A stretch of 28,243 nucleotides of DNA from positions 1-28,243 of the IMG/VR virus record IMGVR_UViG_3300025128_000240; one strand, 5' to 3'. A model generated the notes under the pieces. The model searched no databases. It was not told the DNA's origin and worked only from the letters and a program-made list of their open reading frames with translations. This stretch comes from a virus. Shown here piece by piece: positions 14,558 to 19,762 of the stretch (its first letter is position 1; each line of letters opens with the position of its first letter). Made by a program: the position numbers and the translations under genes.

Positions 14558-14918
14558 CTGTTTTATCCTCTGGCATTTTAGCTGGGAGGCTTTCTGTTTT
14601 AATAGTTTTCAAACAAGCCTCAGCCGACCAGAATATACATGTTTGATTTAATTTGCTGTTGTGTAAAAAAAGAGTAGCGCTAGGATTGTTGCAATTCTCC
14701 GTGATATACATCTGGATAGTTGGCGTCAACATTAAAGCATGAACAGGCTTTTCGTTATACTTATCCAGTAATTCCTCGATAATTTCTCCTGGGCCGCCCA
14801 TAGTGCAGAGCGCTTGTATAGGAGCCACGGTCCTAAAGAAATTTGGATTTGCTGCTTCAGCTGGAGAGAAAGCAAAAAATAACCACAAAGACAGAACTAT
14901 AAATTTTAGAGCGCCCAT
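14550..14918 (-). CDS. Exported (periplasmic) small protein, unknown
   Basis: A 122-residue protein with a clear Sec signal peptide (MGALKFIVLSLWLFFAFSPAEA, likely cut after AEA). The mature part has four cysteines (ALC, ENC, QTC, EAC), suitable for two disulfides, and a short conserved-looking core: GGPGEIIEELLDKYNEKPVHALMLTPTIQMYITENCNN. No enzymatic motif is evident. A phage-encoded periplasmic protein in the structural operon might act in superinfection exclusion, lysis or adsorption control. That is inference only. Confidence 0.72.
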   Translation of the reverse strand: MGALKFIVLSLWLFFAFSPAEAANPNFFRTVAPIQALCTMGGPGEIIEELLDKYNEKPVHALMLTPTIQMYITENCNNPSATLFLHNSKLNQTCIFWSAEACLKTIKTESLPAKMPEDKTDV

Positions 14919-14926
14919 CTTAACTT

Positions 14927-15043
14927 TTAATAAGCCTTAGCCGAAGACTTCTTAACTTTCTTTCCAGTCTTAGATGCGTAAGTTTTAGCTTTTTTCTTGC
15001 CAGCTACTGTATATGCAAATTTCTTATTACCGACTTTAGGCAT
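14927..15043 (-). CDS. Small Lys-rich protein (MPKVGxKKFxYT type)
   Basis: A 38-residue ORF, MPKVGNKKFAYTVAGKKKAKTYASKTGKKVKKSSAKAY. Its ATG overlaps the TAA of the DUF6356-like gene (TAATG). Small basic proteins with the (M)PxVxxKKF-YT-x-x-G pattern are common next to phage packaging and head genes. Their role is unknown, and DNA or RNA binding is a reasonable guess from the Lys content. Confidence 0.7.
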   Translation of the reverse strand: MPKVGNKKFAYTVAGKKKAKTYASKTGKKVKKSSAKAY

Positions 15044-15237
15044 TAGTTACCCCTTTCAATGATAGTATTTTTTATATTTTCAATCTTCTTGGAAACAACG
15101 TCTACCATAACAAAAGGTAATACTGCGTGAATCAAAGCAACGTATGACAATATTCCAAGCATGACAAACAGCTTTAGACTAACAGCCATATGCCCAAAGT
15201 ATGATTCTTCTACGTCATGTAGGTGACTAAAGTTCAT
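15043..15237 (-). CDS. DUF6356-like membrane protein
   Basis: A 64-residue protein: MNFSHLHDVEESYFGHMAVSLKLFVMLGILSYVALIHAVLPFVMVDVVSKKIENIKNTIIERGN. The SYFGHM...(A/L)IHA-(V/L)-LPF pattern and one long hydrophobic helix match the small proteobacterial and phage membrane protein family DUF6356. Function unknown. It overlaps the small-terminase gene end by one base and the Lys-rich gene by three. The family is usually bacterial, so presence here suggests exchange with a proteobacterial host. Confidence 0.75.
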   Translation of the reverse strand: MNFSHLHDVEESYFGHMAVSLKLFVMLGILSYVALIHAVLPFVMVDVVSKKIENIKNTIIERGN

Positions 15238-15683
15238 TAGTGTATTTGCTCCTTAACGAGGTCAGCTTCAACCTTCTCAAGTATAGATCCAATATCTACT
15301 GACTTCTTTACTTCTATCTTATGTTCTTTAACCTCTTTAACATCCTTCTCCTGCTTGGAGTAGGCGGACCTGTAGTTAAATTTATTAACCATAAGAAAAG
15401 AATATAGTGCTGTATTGAAGGATTTATTCTCTACGTTATCTCTTCCAAGTTGCACCCAGTAAGCCTCGGAGGATTCCAATCCTAGCTGAGCTGCTTCCTG
15501 AAAGTCTTTTTTCCTCTCGTCCTTTAGCCACCTATACCAGGTAGACTTATTAATCCCCAAAAATTTACAGACCTCTACAATAGAAGCTCCCTTCTCAAAC
15601 ATCTCACCTATAGCTTTCTTGTTCTTTGGGTTCCATACGGAAGAGTGGACAATCTCTCCCTGTCTTTTTCGCGGCTTATTCAT
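15237..15683 (-). CDS. terS: Terminase small subunit (helix-turn-helix)
   Basis: A 148-residue protein. After a basic N-terminus there is a helix-turn-helix, KKAIGEMFEKGASIVEVCKFLGINKSTWYRWLKDERKKDFQEA, like small terminase or transposase-type HTH domains. Then comes a helical oligomerisation region (YWVQLGRDNVENKSFNTALYSFLMVNKFNYRSAYS). The Lys/Glu-rich C-terminus, KQEKDVKEVKEHKIEVKKSVDIGSILEKVEADLV, probably contacts the large subunit. Gene order (near TerL, HTH protein of about 150 residues, followed by small structural genes) supports DNA recognition for packaging. A pure transcription regulator is the alternative. Confidence 0.8.
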   Translation of the reverse strand: MNKPRKRQGEIVHSSVWNPKNKKAIGEMFEKGASIVEVCKFLGINKSTWYRWLKDERKKDFQEAAQLGLESSEAYWVQLGRDNVENKSFNTALYSFLMVNKFNYRSAYSKQEKDVKEVKEHKIEVKKSVDIGSILEKVEADLVKEQIH

Positions 15684-16132
15684 CAGTTAGTTATAAAATC
15701 TATAATCAGTTTACCATCTAAATGATCCATCTCATGCTGGACACAATATGAATCTATATCATCAAATTCCTGCTTAACCTCAACTCCATTAATATCCGTA
15801 TATTCCACCACTATAAGTTCTGCCCTGGTAACTGGTATTCTCATGCCAGGCACAGACAGACATGCCTCTGATGTTCTGGTCTTGCCAGTACGGTTAATAA
15901 TCGAGGGGTTAAGCATTATGTATAAATCATCTCTATTCTCAGATGTATCCATCACAATCATTCTTTTGTGCTGGTTCACCTGAGTCGCGGCAAGGCCTAT
16001 ACCATCATTAGAATACATAGTATACGCCATATCGCCTGCAAGCTTCTCGATATCAGAAGATATCTTTTTTACCTTACTTGCCTTCTTCCTAAGTCTTGCA
16101 TCAGGAAACTCTAATATATCAAGCTCCTTCAT
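15683..16132 (-). CDS. def: Peptide deformylase
   Basis: A 149-residue enzyme that removes the formyl group from N-terminal methionines of new proteins in the cytosol. All three metal-site motifs are present: GIGLAATQ (residues 44-51, GxGLAAxQ), EACLS (89-93, catalytic Cys91, a variant of EGCLS) and HEMDH (133-137, HExxH with His133, Glu134 and His137). It lacks the long C-terminal helix of bacterial enzymes, as other phage deformylases do. The start overlaps the Fe-S carrier gene by 4 bases (ATGA-type), so both are translated together. Context suggests support of fast phage protein synthesis. Confidence 0.93.
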   Translation of the reverse strand: MKELDILEFPDARLRKKASKVKKISSDIEKLAGDMAYTMYSNDGIGLAATQVNQHKRMIVMDTSENRDDLYIMLNPSIINRTGKTRTSEACLSVPGMRIPVTRAELIVVEYTDINGVEVKQEFDDIDSYCVQHEMDHLDGKLIIDFITN

Positions 16133-16431
16133 TTATTAAACTGAAAGGATGTGCCACAGCCACAAGAACTGGTATCTTTCACCTTAAAATTAAAGCTTGG
16201 TTGAAACATATCAGTCTTCCAGTCCAGAGTTGCCTCTGATAAATACACCTCCGAGATGGAATCTACCGCTATGTTGTGAGTTACCCAGATATCTTTTGGA
16301 TCTTTCTCTATTTCTTTCTTCATTCCTATCTTGAAGCCGGAACATCCGCCGCCATCCACACTTATCCTTAAAAATTCCGAATCCTTTAGTATCAAGTCCA
16401 CCTGATTCTGTGCTTTCGCGGTTATATCCAT
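16129..16431 (-). CDS. A-type iron-sulfur carrier protein (IscA/ErpA/HesB family)
   Basis: A 100-residue protein with the family signature: GGGCSGFKIGM (Cys30) and SSCGCGTSFQF (Cys90, Cys92). Together these are the three cluster-binding cysteines in the usual C-x(n)-C-G-C arrangement. The fold length of about 100 residues is normal. It would hold and pass Fe-S clusters to apoproteins in the host cytosol. It is the first gene of the leftward unit, 180 bases behind an extended -10 promoter. Phage copies of this family are known but not common. It could supply a phage Fe-S enzyme not in this window or support host metabolism. Confidence 0.92.
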   Translation of the reverse strand: MDITAKAQNQVDLILKDSEFLRISVDGGGCSGFKIGMKKEIEKDPKDIWVTHNIAVDSISEVYLSEATLDWKTDMFQPSFNFKVKDTSSCGCGTSFQFNK

Positions 16432-16611
16432 TCATACTCAATAATATTATTACAGTAACTTAAGTATACTCTTACTCTTAGGGACTCTATATTTATATAT
16501 CAGCCCTATTATTAATTATATCCCTATCTACCAGAGGAATCCCTCCCTTCCTATAATACATACTAGCCCTATCCTCCAATAGGAGAGTGAGGAACATACG
16601 CCCTCATTAAC
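16432..16611 (-). other. Leader region between the leftward promoter and the Fe-S carrier gene
   Basis: About 180 untranslated bases lie between the -10 element at 16612-16620 and the first leftward gene. It holds a small hairpin CTCC-AATA-GGAG at about 16573-16585 (plus-strand reading). One 34-codon ORF occurs on the minus strand at 16493-16597 (MFLTLLLEDRASMYYRKGG...), with GAGGG close before its ATG. That ORF is too short to support as a gene and could be a leader peptide. No terminator or riboswitch was recognised. Confidence 0.4.
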
Positions 16612-16620
16612 ATTATACCA
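16612..16620 (-). promoter_or_regulatory. Extended -10 promoter for the leftward (terminase/tail) operon
   Basis: On the minus strand the sequence reads TGGTATAAT, a perfect extended -10 element (TGnTATAAT). The -35 region has no good TTGACA, as is usual for extended -10 promoters. Transcription would start near 16605 and run left through the Fe-S carrier, deformylase, terminase and tail genes. Host sigma70 holoenzyme could use it. Strength and timing cannot be read from sequence. Confidence 0.55.
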
Positions 16621-16875
16621 TATTAGGGTGTTTTTATAGGGCCAATTGTCAACATTTTTAAAATTAATTTCAATTATTTTGCAATTAAGTAGATATTTAA
16701 GTAGAATCCTACAAAAAATTGCTAAAAAAATTTAATACGGGGTAGCTTAATGTTACATTAGAGAGCTCTGTGTGCATGTGTACGCGGGTTTTTATTAATA
16801 TGTATGGGGGGTTGCATCGTTCCGTCAGAAAGCTGGATCGCCTCAGATGAAGGTGTCGGAGTACCTTCCAAATCG
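16621..16875. other. AT-rich divergent intergenic region
   Basis: A gene-free stretch between the two divergent promoters. Its left part (about 16650-16740) is very AT-rich, with A/T runs and the direct repeat TTAAGTAGA found twice close together at about 16685-16710. A possible hairpin, GAAGGT-8nt-ACCTTC, lies at 16849-16868. Such a layout would suit regulator binding or an origin of replication. Nothing proves it, as no iterons or DnaA-box arrays were recognised. A minus-strand ORF at 16758-17015 covers part of this and the early promoter and is judged spurious. Confidence 0.35.
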
Positions 16876-16902
16876 AAAAAACCCCACAGGTTGCAGGGGT
16901 TT
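16876..16902 (-). terminator. Leftward intrinsic terminator
   Basis: Read on the minus strand, AAACCCC - 10-base loop - GGGGTTT is followed by more T (six T in a row after GGGG). This is a GC-core hairpin with a U-tract, typical of factor-independent termination. It faces left, so it would stop any transcript entering from the early region towards the terminase operon. It thus insulates the leftward promoter downstream of it. On the plus strand no U-tract follows the stem. Confidence 0.6.
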
Positions 16903-16940
16903 ACAGGCAGGGTGTTGTTTTTTTGCCACATCGAAAGTTC

Positions 16941-16969
16941 TTGACAAACCTGCCAAACGTCCGTATAAT
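16941..16969 (+). promoter_or_regulatory. Consensus sigma70 early promoter
   Basis: TTGACA at 16941-16946 and TATAAT at 16964-16969 with exactly 17 bases between: a perfect match to the bacterial vegetative promoter. Transcription would start near 16976 and run right into the early genes. The 5' leader contains a small hairpin, GAGTG-TCG-CACTC, at 17005-17017. It leads to a GGAGA ribosome site before the ATG at 17062. Such a strong host-type promoter is typical of immediate-early phage transcription. Confidence 0.88.
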
Positions 16970-17061
16970 GGGCACCAATGATGATGAATGATACTCTAAT
17001 AAGGGAGTGTCGCACTCATCTCGGGAGAAGTACTATATAGCAGATTAACTGGAGAAAATCA

Positions 17062-17322
17062 ATGGACGCTTTATCTAAAGCTGAGGCTTTGACCGCCTAT
17101 AAAAACGAGCTTTTGGATTTGGTGTGCGCTTGCCTACTCGATGAAGAGGAAATACCCGCTTTGATAGCTGAAAAGCAGGTTGAACTTGGGATTGACATGG
17201 GAAAAGCACAACGCATCAAACAACCGCCTCGAATTTATATGGGTGTCAATGGCAAGCCTAGACCAGCCATGAGTAACTTTGTGGGAAGCTACACCCTACG
17301 GGCCGCCCATGGAATGAGATAG
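17062..17322 (+). CDS. First early protein, unknown
   Basis: An 86-residue protein (MDALSKAEALTAYKNELLDLVCACLLDEEEIPALIAEKQVELGIDMGKAQRIKQPPRIYMGVNGKPRPAMSNFVGSYTLRAAHGMR). It is the first ORF behind the consensus promoter and has a GGAGA ribosome site. The N-terminal two thirds are helical and acidic, the C-terminus is basic and loop-like. No family recognised. First-expressed small phage proteins often target host functions, but nothing here shows what this one does. It is followed by the structured RNA region. Confidence 0.72.
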   Translation: MDALSKAEALTAYKNELLDLVCACLLDEEEIPALIAEKQVELGIDMGKAQRIKQPPRIYMGVNGKPRPAMSNFVGSYTLRAAHGMR

Positions 17323-17334
17323 TGGCAAGATATA

Positions 17335-17843
17335 CAATCCCTTACATGGGGTAGGGGATTGCAATCTAATCACTAGGATAGGGGGTGTGACTCAAAAGAG
17401 ATAACATATTGAATGCTGTGAATAGCGGTTATATCAGTGTGGCCTGATTAGGCCCAGGCCGCACAAATATACTCGTTGTTTGAGTGTACGGTAGTCGCCC
17501 GAATCTGGCGCAGTCGGAAAGTACCGACCTACCGTTAAAGAGCCGGAAAGGCCGCGTGGAGAGATCTGCGGAAAATGTGATTCATGGCACGGACAAGCCA
17601 TGTCTGTGGTTGATGTCAATGAGCCGCTATGCTTGCTGTATTGTGGTTGTGCGGATGACCTTTTTGATTGATGCTACTCATGACATGGTGGAACGGGCGG
17701 ACCTGGGCTGAGCCAGGCCGAACGGTGGGCATCTGCGGGGCAGGCTGACAACCTGACGCCCAGTACGGCACCTCCGGTCATGCTGAACGCGTATAAGTTG
17801 ACAAGCCACTCTGTGGGATACGCCTATTGTAAAGACCTTTTTT
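17335..17843 (+). ncRNA. Candidate large structured non-coding RNA (about 510 nt)
   Basis: No convincing ORF fills this stretch, yet it is dense in stems. (1) An 11-pair hairpin at 17335-17345/17351-17361 (one G-U). (2) GTGTGGCCTG/CAGGCCGCAC at 17437-17446/17455-17464. (3) A seven-pair stem at 17468-17474/17482-17488. (4) A three-way junction: CGGTAG/CTACCG (17489-17494/17529-17534) encloses CGCC/GGCG (17496-17499/17507-17510) and GTCGG/CCGAC (17513-17517/17524-17528). (5) CATGGC/GCCATG at 17583-17588/17597-17602. (6) CCTGG/CCAGG at 17702-17706/17713-17717. (7) GGGC/GCCC with an inner CAGG/CCTG at 17727-17761. (8) A 3' stem running into TTTTTT. It is visibly richer in G and C than the flanking genes. 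Large phage RNAs such as GOLLD and ROOL have similar size and setting, but I cannot match it to either from memory. Confidence 0.68.
17776..17843 (+). terminator. 3' stem with U-tract ending the structured RNA
   Basis: GGTC (17776-17779) pairs with GACC (17834-17837). Inside, GCGTAT (17789-17794) pairs with ATACGC (17818-17823) and a small CCAC-TCT-GTGG hairpin sits at the tip (17806-17816). Six T follow directly (17838-17843). The U-tract after a closing stem is terminator-like, but the closing stem is only four pairs with unpaired bases within. It may therefore be a leaky stop or a processed 3' end. Downstream early genes would need read-through. Confidence 0.5.
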
Positions 17844-17852
17844 CCTTATGGG

Positions 17853-17868
17853 AACAGAATGTTCTGTT
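17853..17868. promoter_or_regulatory. Inverted repeat upstream of the second early gene
   Basis: AACAGAA-TG-TTCTGTT is a 7-base perfect inverted repeat with a 2-base centre, 31 bases before the ATG at 17899. As DNA it looks like a dimeric repressor operator. As RNA it can form GGAACAG-AATGTT-CTGTTTC, a hairpin just ahead of the ribosome site. It does not match the E. coli LexA box or the GAAC-N4-GTTC type (spacing is 5 here). No cognate regulator is known from this window. Confidence 0.4.
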
Positions 17869-17898
17869 TCATTCAACCCTTAAGGGAGATTTAGTCCT

Positions 17899-18441
17899 AT
17901 GAGTAAAATTGGTGATAATTCAATCATGAAAGCGGATGAGTTGCGCGATGCGATTGATGCAAGATGTGATGTGCTCAAGACTTCCATTGATGACATCCAG
18001 GAAGTGGCTATCCACGCTGTTCTTCATGTGGTGGAGCACGGTGATACCACGTTTGGTACTCGCATTTTTCAGAAGTTACCTAAAGGTGTAAAGAGCAATG
18101 ACTTCAAGAACTGGTTTGAGGATCACGCAGGATGTGAGTGGGATAAGGCGTCCTTCAAATTGGTGAAAGGCAAGGCTCAGACCAGCAACTTCATCAAATT
18201 GGGTGCATCTCTGTGGTATAAGTACAAAAGAGATACGTCCTCCCAGGCGTATGATTTTGCCAAAGCCTGTAGTAATCTGGCTAAGGCCATGGTAAATGAA
18301 AAGAAGTCTCCATACGTCAATGGTGCGGACTCAACCCAACAGGATGCTGTTTTCCAGTTGATTTCAGCTATGAATGCTGCGGGTTTTTCTGTTAATCCGT
18401 CTTTTGATTCCGTTGTAACCAAAGATGCTGTATCATTCTAA
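17899..18441 (+). CDS. Early phage protein, unknown (LPKG...WF motif family)
   Basis: A 180-residue soluble protein: MSKIGDNSIMKADELRDAIDARCDVLKTSIDDIQEVAIHAVLHVVEHGDTTFGTRIFQKLPKGVKSNDFKNWFEDHAGCEW... The segment from EVAIHAVLHVVEHGDTT to LPKG-x-x-x-N-x-x-x-x-W-F recurs in early-region proteins of diverse phages. I know no function for it. An Ala/Lys-rich helical middle (SQAYDFAKACSNLAKAMVNEKKSPY) and a Ser-rich end complete it. The start has AAGGGAG 11 bases upstream. It stands between the structured RNA and a run of tiny genes. Confidence 0.8.
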   Translation: MSKIGDNSIMKADELRDAIDARCDVLKTSIDDIQEVAIHAVLHVVEHGDTTFGTRIFQKLPKGVKSNDFKNWFEDHAGCEWDKASFKLVKGKAQTSNFIKLGASLWYKYKRDTSSQAYDFAKACSNLAKAMVNEKKSPYVNGADSTQQDAVFQLISAMNAAGFSVNPSFDSVVTKDAVSF

Positions 18442-18447
18442 TAATAA

Positions 18448-18475
18448 GGGGGCAACCTAGCAATAGGCTGTTCCC
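18448..18475 (+). promoter_or_regulatory. GNRA-capped intergenic hairpin
   Basis: GGGGGCAACCTA - GCAA - TAGGCTGTTCCC folds into 11 pairs (two G-U) with a single A-C mismatch, capped by a GCAA (GNRA-type) tetraloop. It fills the gap between two early genes, 22 bases ahead of the ATG at 18498. No U-tract follows, so it is not a standard terminator. It may protect mRNA ends or tune translation of the next gene. Confidence 0.5.
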
Positions 18476-18497
18476 ATAAGGGAAAAAGGAGATAAGA

Positions 18498-18698
18498 ATG
18501 TCAGTTAAAGACAAGGTAGAGAGCCGTTCCAGGGAATTCCTGGAGAGTTTAGTACCTTTGCTTGAGGATGTGGAGTTAGCGGTTTATGGCAATCCTTTCG
18601 ATTGGAGGTATATTGACGGGAAAAGCCTTTGGGCAATGCACTGTCTTGAGAAGGCTGTTGACTCAATCCAGGAGGAGATTTCACGTTTGGAGAAGTAG
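18498..18698 (+). CDS. Small early protein, unknown
   Basis: A 66-residue acidic helical protein: MSVKDKVESRSREFLESLVPLLEDVELAVYGNPFDWRYIDGKSLWAMHCLEKAVDSIQEEISRLEK. AAGGAGATAAG precedes the ATG. Two helical blocks flank a Trp/Tyr-containing turn. It has no membrane segment and no recognised family. It lies in a file of short genes that use similar ribosome sites, so it is probably expressed early with them. Confidence 0.68.
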   Translation: MSVKDKVESRSREFLESLVPLLEDVELAVYGNPFDWRYIDGKSLWAMHCLEKAVDSIQEEISRLEK

Positions 18699-18710
18699 TT
18701 GTTTAATCAT

Positions 18711-18726
18711 AAGGGAGAAAGGCATG
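18711..18726 (+). repeat. Repeated translation-initiation leader, copy 1 of 3
   Basis: AAGGGAGAAAGGCATG, including the start codon of the gene at 18724. The identical 16 bases occur at 18976-18991, and one-base variant AAGGGAGAAAGGTATG at 19261-19276. All three start a small early gene. The flanking coding sequences are not alike, so the leader itself seems conserved or copied. Confidence 0.75.
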
Positions 18727-18963
18727 GGCTGGTTCAAAGGAGTTAATGGAGTGGCTGAGTCAATCTCAGGTAGTTTTCCTATCGAGATAACTATTGCTCG
18801 CGCAGGGTACGAGACTAGCCAAGTTGGAGTCTCTGACCAGGAAAAACTTTTGTCTTCTGAGGCTGTTCGTTGGTTGTGGTATAATCAACCTTCGGTGTAT
18901 TGGAGCCTGGTTTGGCTTGCCGCTCAGCAGAAGTGGCGTGATTTGTACAGGAGTAATGTGTAG
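18724..18963 (+). CDS. Small early protein, unknown
   Basis: A 79-residue protein when started at the ATG 18724-18726, which has the repeated leader AAGGGAGAAAGGC. A longer frame reaching back to 18586 overlaps the previous gene and is unlikely. The sequence MGWFKGVNGVAESISGSFPIEITIARAGYETSQVGVSDQEKLLSSEAVRWLWYNQPSVYWSLVWLAAQQKWRDLYRSNV is mixed, with a Trp-rich amphipathic C-terminal helix. No family recognised. Confidence 0.68.
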   Translation: MGWFKGVNGVAESISGSFPIEITIARAGYETSQVGVSDQEKLLSSEAVRWLWYNQPSVYWSLVWLAAQQKWRDLYRSNV

Positions 18964-18975
18964 AAGTTACATCTT

Positions 18976-18991
18976 AAGGGAGAAAGGCATG
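18976..18991 (+). repeat. Repeated translation-initiation leader, copy 2 of 3
   Basis: Identical to the 16-base copy at 18711-18726, here starting the gene at 18989. The strong GGGAG core is an ideal Shine-Dalgarno sequence 8-9 bases before the ATG. Confidence 0.75.
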
Positions 18992-19246
18992 ACTAGAAAA
19001 GAAGCTGCACTCGCCTACTTGGACGCTTGCAGGTACTCCACCTATGAGATCAATCGTCTTTGGGATAAGTTTTTTCCCGGGCTTGTGGACTATAGGCCTA
19101 AAGAATTACAGCCAAAGTTGAATTCTATCGCTCAAGCTATTGCATTTCCGGGTTGGGTGGCGTTTCCAGAAGGGGTTGATAGAGTAGAGGATGAGGAAAC
19201 TGGATTTAGGCTAACGAATGATGTGAAAGATTACTTGAGAAGTTAA
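18989..19246 (+). CDS. Small early protein, unknown
   Basis: An 85-residue protein from the ATG with the repeated AAGGGAGAAAGGC leader. A longer reading from 18794 runs inside the previous gene and lacks a ribosome site. MTRKEAALAYLDACRYSTYEINRLWDKFFPGLVDYRPKELQPKLNSIAQAIAFPGWVAFPEGVDRVEDEETGFRLTNDVKDYLRS is helical at its start, with a later mixed part. Function unknown. Confidence 0.68.
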   Translation: MTRKEAALAYLDACRYSTYEINRLWDKFFPGLVDYRPKELQPKLNSIAQAIAFPGWVAFPEGVDRVEDEETGFRLTNDVKDYLRS

Positions 19247-19260
19247 TTGAAGTAATGTAA

Positions 19261-19276
19261 AAGGGAGAAAGGTATG
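19261..19276 (+). repeat. Repeated translation-initiation leader, copy 3 of 3
   Basis: AAGGGAGAAAGGTATG, one base different (C to T) from the two copies at 18711 and 18976. It starts the membrane micro-protein at 19274. Confidence 0.7.
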
Positions 19277-19420
19277 ATTGAAGCTGAAGTTATGTTACAC
19301 AAGAGGCATAGACGATGTATCATTTCCTTGTCTGATATGAGGAGTGAGCGTAATGCGTGGCTGTGTTGGTCGCTTGTGTTATTGGCCCTTAATGTATTCC
19401 AATACTCTACAGGGTGCTAA
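19274..19420 (+). CDS. 48-residue membrane protein, unknown
   Basis: MIEAEVMLHKRHRRCIISLSDMRSERNAWLCWSLVLLALNVFQYSTGC, preceded by the repeated AAGGGAGAAAGGT leader. Residues 29-44 (WLCWSLVLLALNVFQY) form one membrane-inserted segment close to the C-terminus. The first 27 residues are basic and should lie in the cytosol. The gene ends 2 bases before the next ATG. Small early membrane proteins in phages can act in exclusion of other phages or host takeover, but no evidence selects a role. Confidence 0.62.
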   Translation: MIEAEVMLHKRHRRCIISLSDMRSERNAWLCWSLVLLALNVFQYSTGC

Positions 19421-19422
19421 CT

Positions 19423-19551
19423 ATGTCAGATGTCAATGTTGTTACCGTGGAATATCGGGAAGATGGGTTTTATTATGTGTTAGTAGATGGAAAAGAGGTG
19501 ATCAAGACTGTAAGGTATGAAGATATTGAGGGATTAGATGAGCAAACCTGA
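19423..19551 (+). CDS. 42-residue early protein, unknown
   Basis: MSDVNVVTVEYREDGFYYVLVDGKEVIKTVRYEDIEGLDEQT: an acidic, beta-hairpin-like small protein. It starts 2 bases after the previous stop and overlaps the next gene by 14 bases. The strongly amphipathic strands (VVTVEYREDGFYYVLVDGKEVI) look like a folded small domain rather than noise. No family recognised. Confidence 0.58.
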   Translation: MSDVNVVTVEYREDGFYYVLVDGKEVIKTVRYEDIEGLDEQT

Positions 19552-19762
19552 GCAATTTACTAAAAATGTGACTGTCCTGGGTAATAACCTCACTGCTTAT
19601 GGGGTTTGGAGGCCAGAAAACAAGGTTTTGGACGTTTATTTAGATGATTTGGAGGGTATTAAGCACTTATCTGAGGGAAATATCAAGTTTTCCTCCAGGA
19701 AAGCGGCTAAAGAGTGGTTTATGTCGGCCCCTTTCTTCAAAACTGACGTTAAACTTCTATAA
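19538..19762 (+). CDS. Small early protein, unknown
   Basis: A 74-residue protein: MSKPEQFTKNVTVLGNNLTAYGVWRPENKVLDVYLDDLEGIKHLSEGNIKFSSRKAAKEWFMSAPFFKTDVKLL. A beta-rich first half is followed by a helix (SSRKAAKEWFMS). Its ATG lies 14 bases inside the end of the preceding gene, which suggests translational coupling. No motif recognised. Confidence 0.68.
   Translation: MSKPEQFTKNVTVLGNNLTAYGVWRPENKVLDVYLDDLEGIKHLSEGNIKFSSRKAAKEWFMSAPFFKTDVKLL

Noticed and set aside
16758-17015. 85-codon minus-strand ORF across the early promoter
   Set aside because: It would read antisense through the consensus promoter and the terminator hairpin, and has no ribosome site or family resemblance.
17409-17437. 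TTGAAT-N17-TATCAG as a promoter for the structured RNA
   Set aside because: Only four of six bases match in each box, and the start would fall inside the strong hairpin at 17437-17464. Transcription from 16941 is more likely.
17611-17660. GAGCCGCTATGC... resembles the start of a group II intron domain V
   Set aside because: The matching 3' strand, the two-base bulge and a reverse transcriptase are absent, so the short likeness is probably chance.
17484-17711. 75-codon plus-strand ORF inside the structured region
   Set aside because: It has no ribosome site, a protein sequence without recognisable order, and runs straight through the three-way junction and other perfect stems.
17798-17830. 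TTGACA near 17798 as an internal promoter
   Set aside because: No -10 of good quality lies 16-18 bases downstream, and the bases are part of the 3' stem-loop.
17323-17843. RNase P RNA, tmRNA or tRNA in the structured region
   Set aside because: Their hallmark conserved sequences and a CCA-ended acceptor or T-loop were not found.
17853-17868. The inverted repeat as a LexA/SOS box
   Set aside because: It fits neither CTGT-N8-ACAG nor GAAC-N4-GTTC; the spacing differs.
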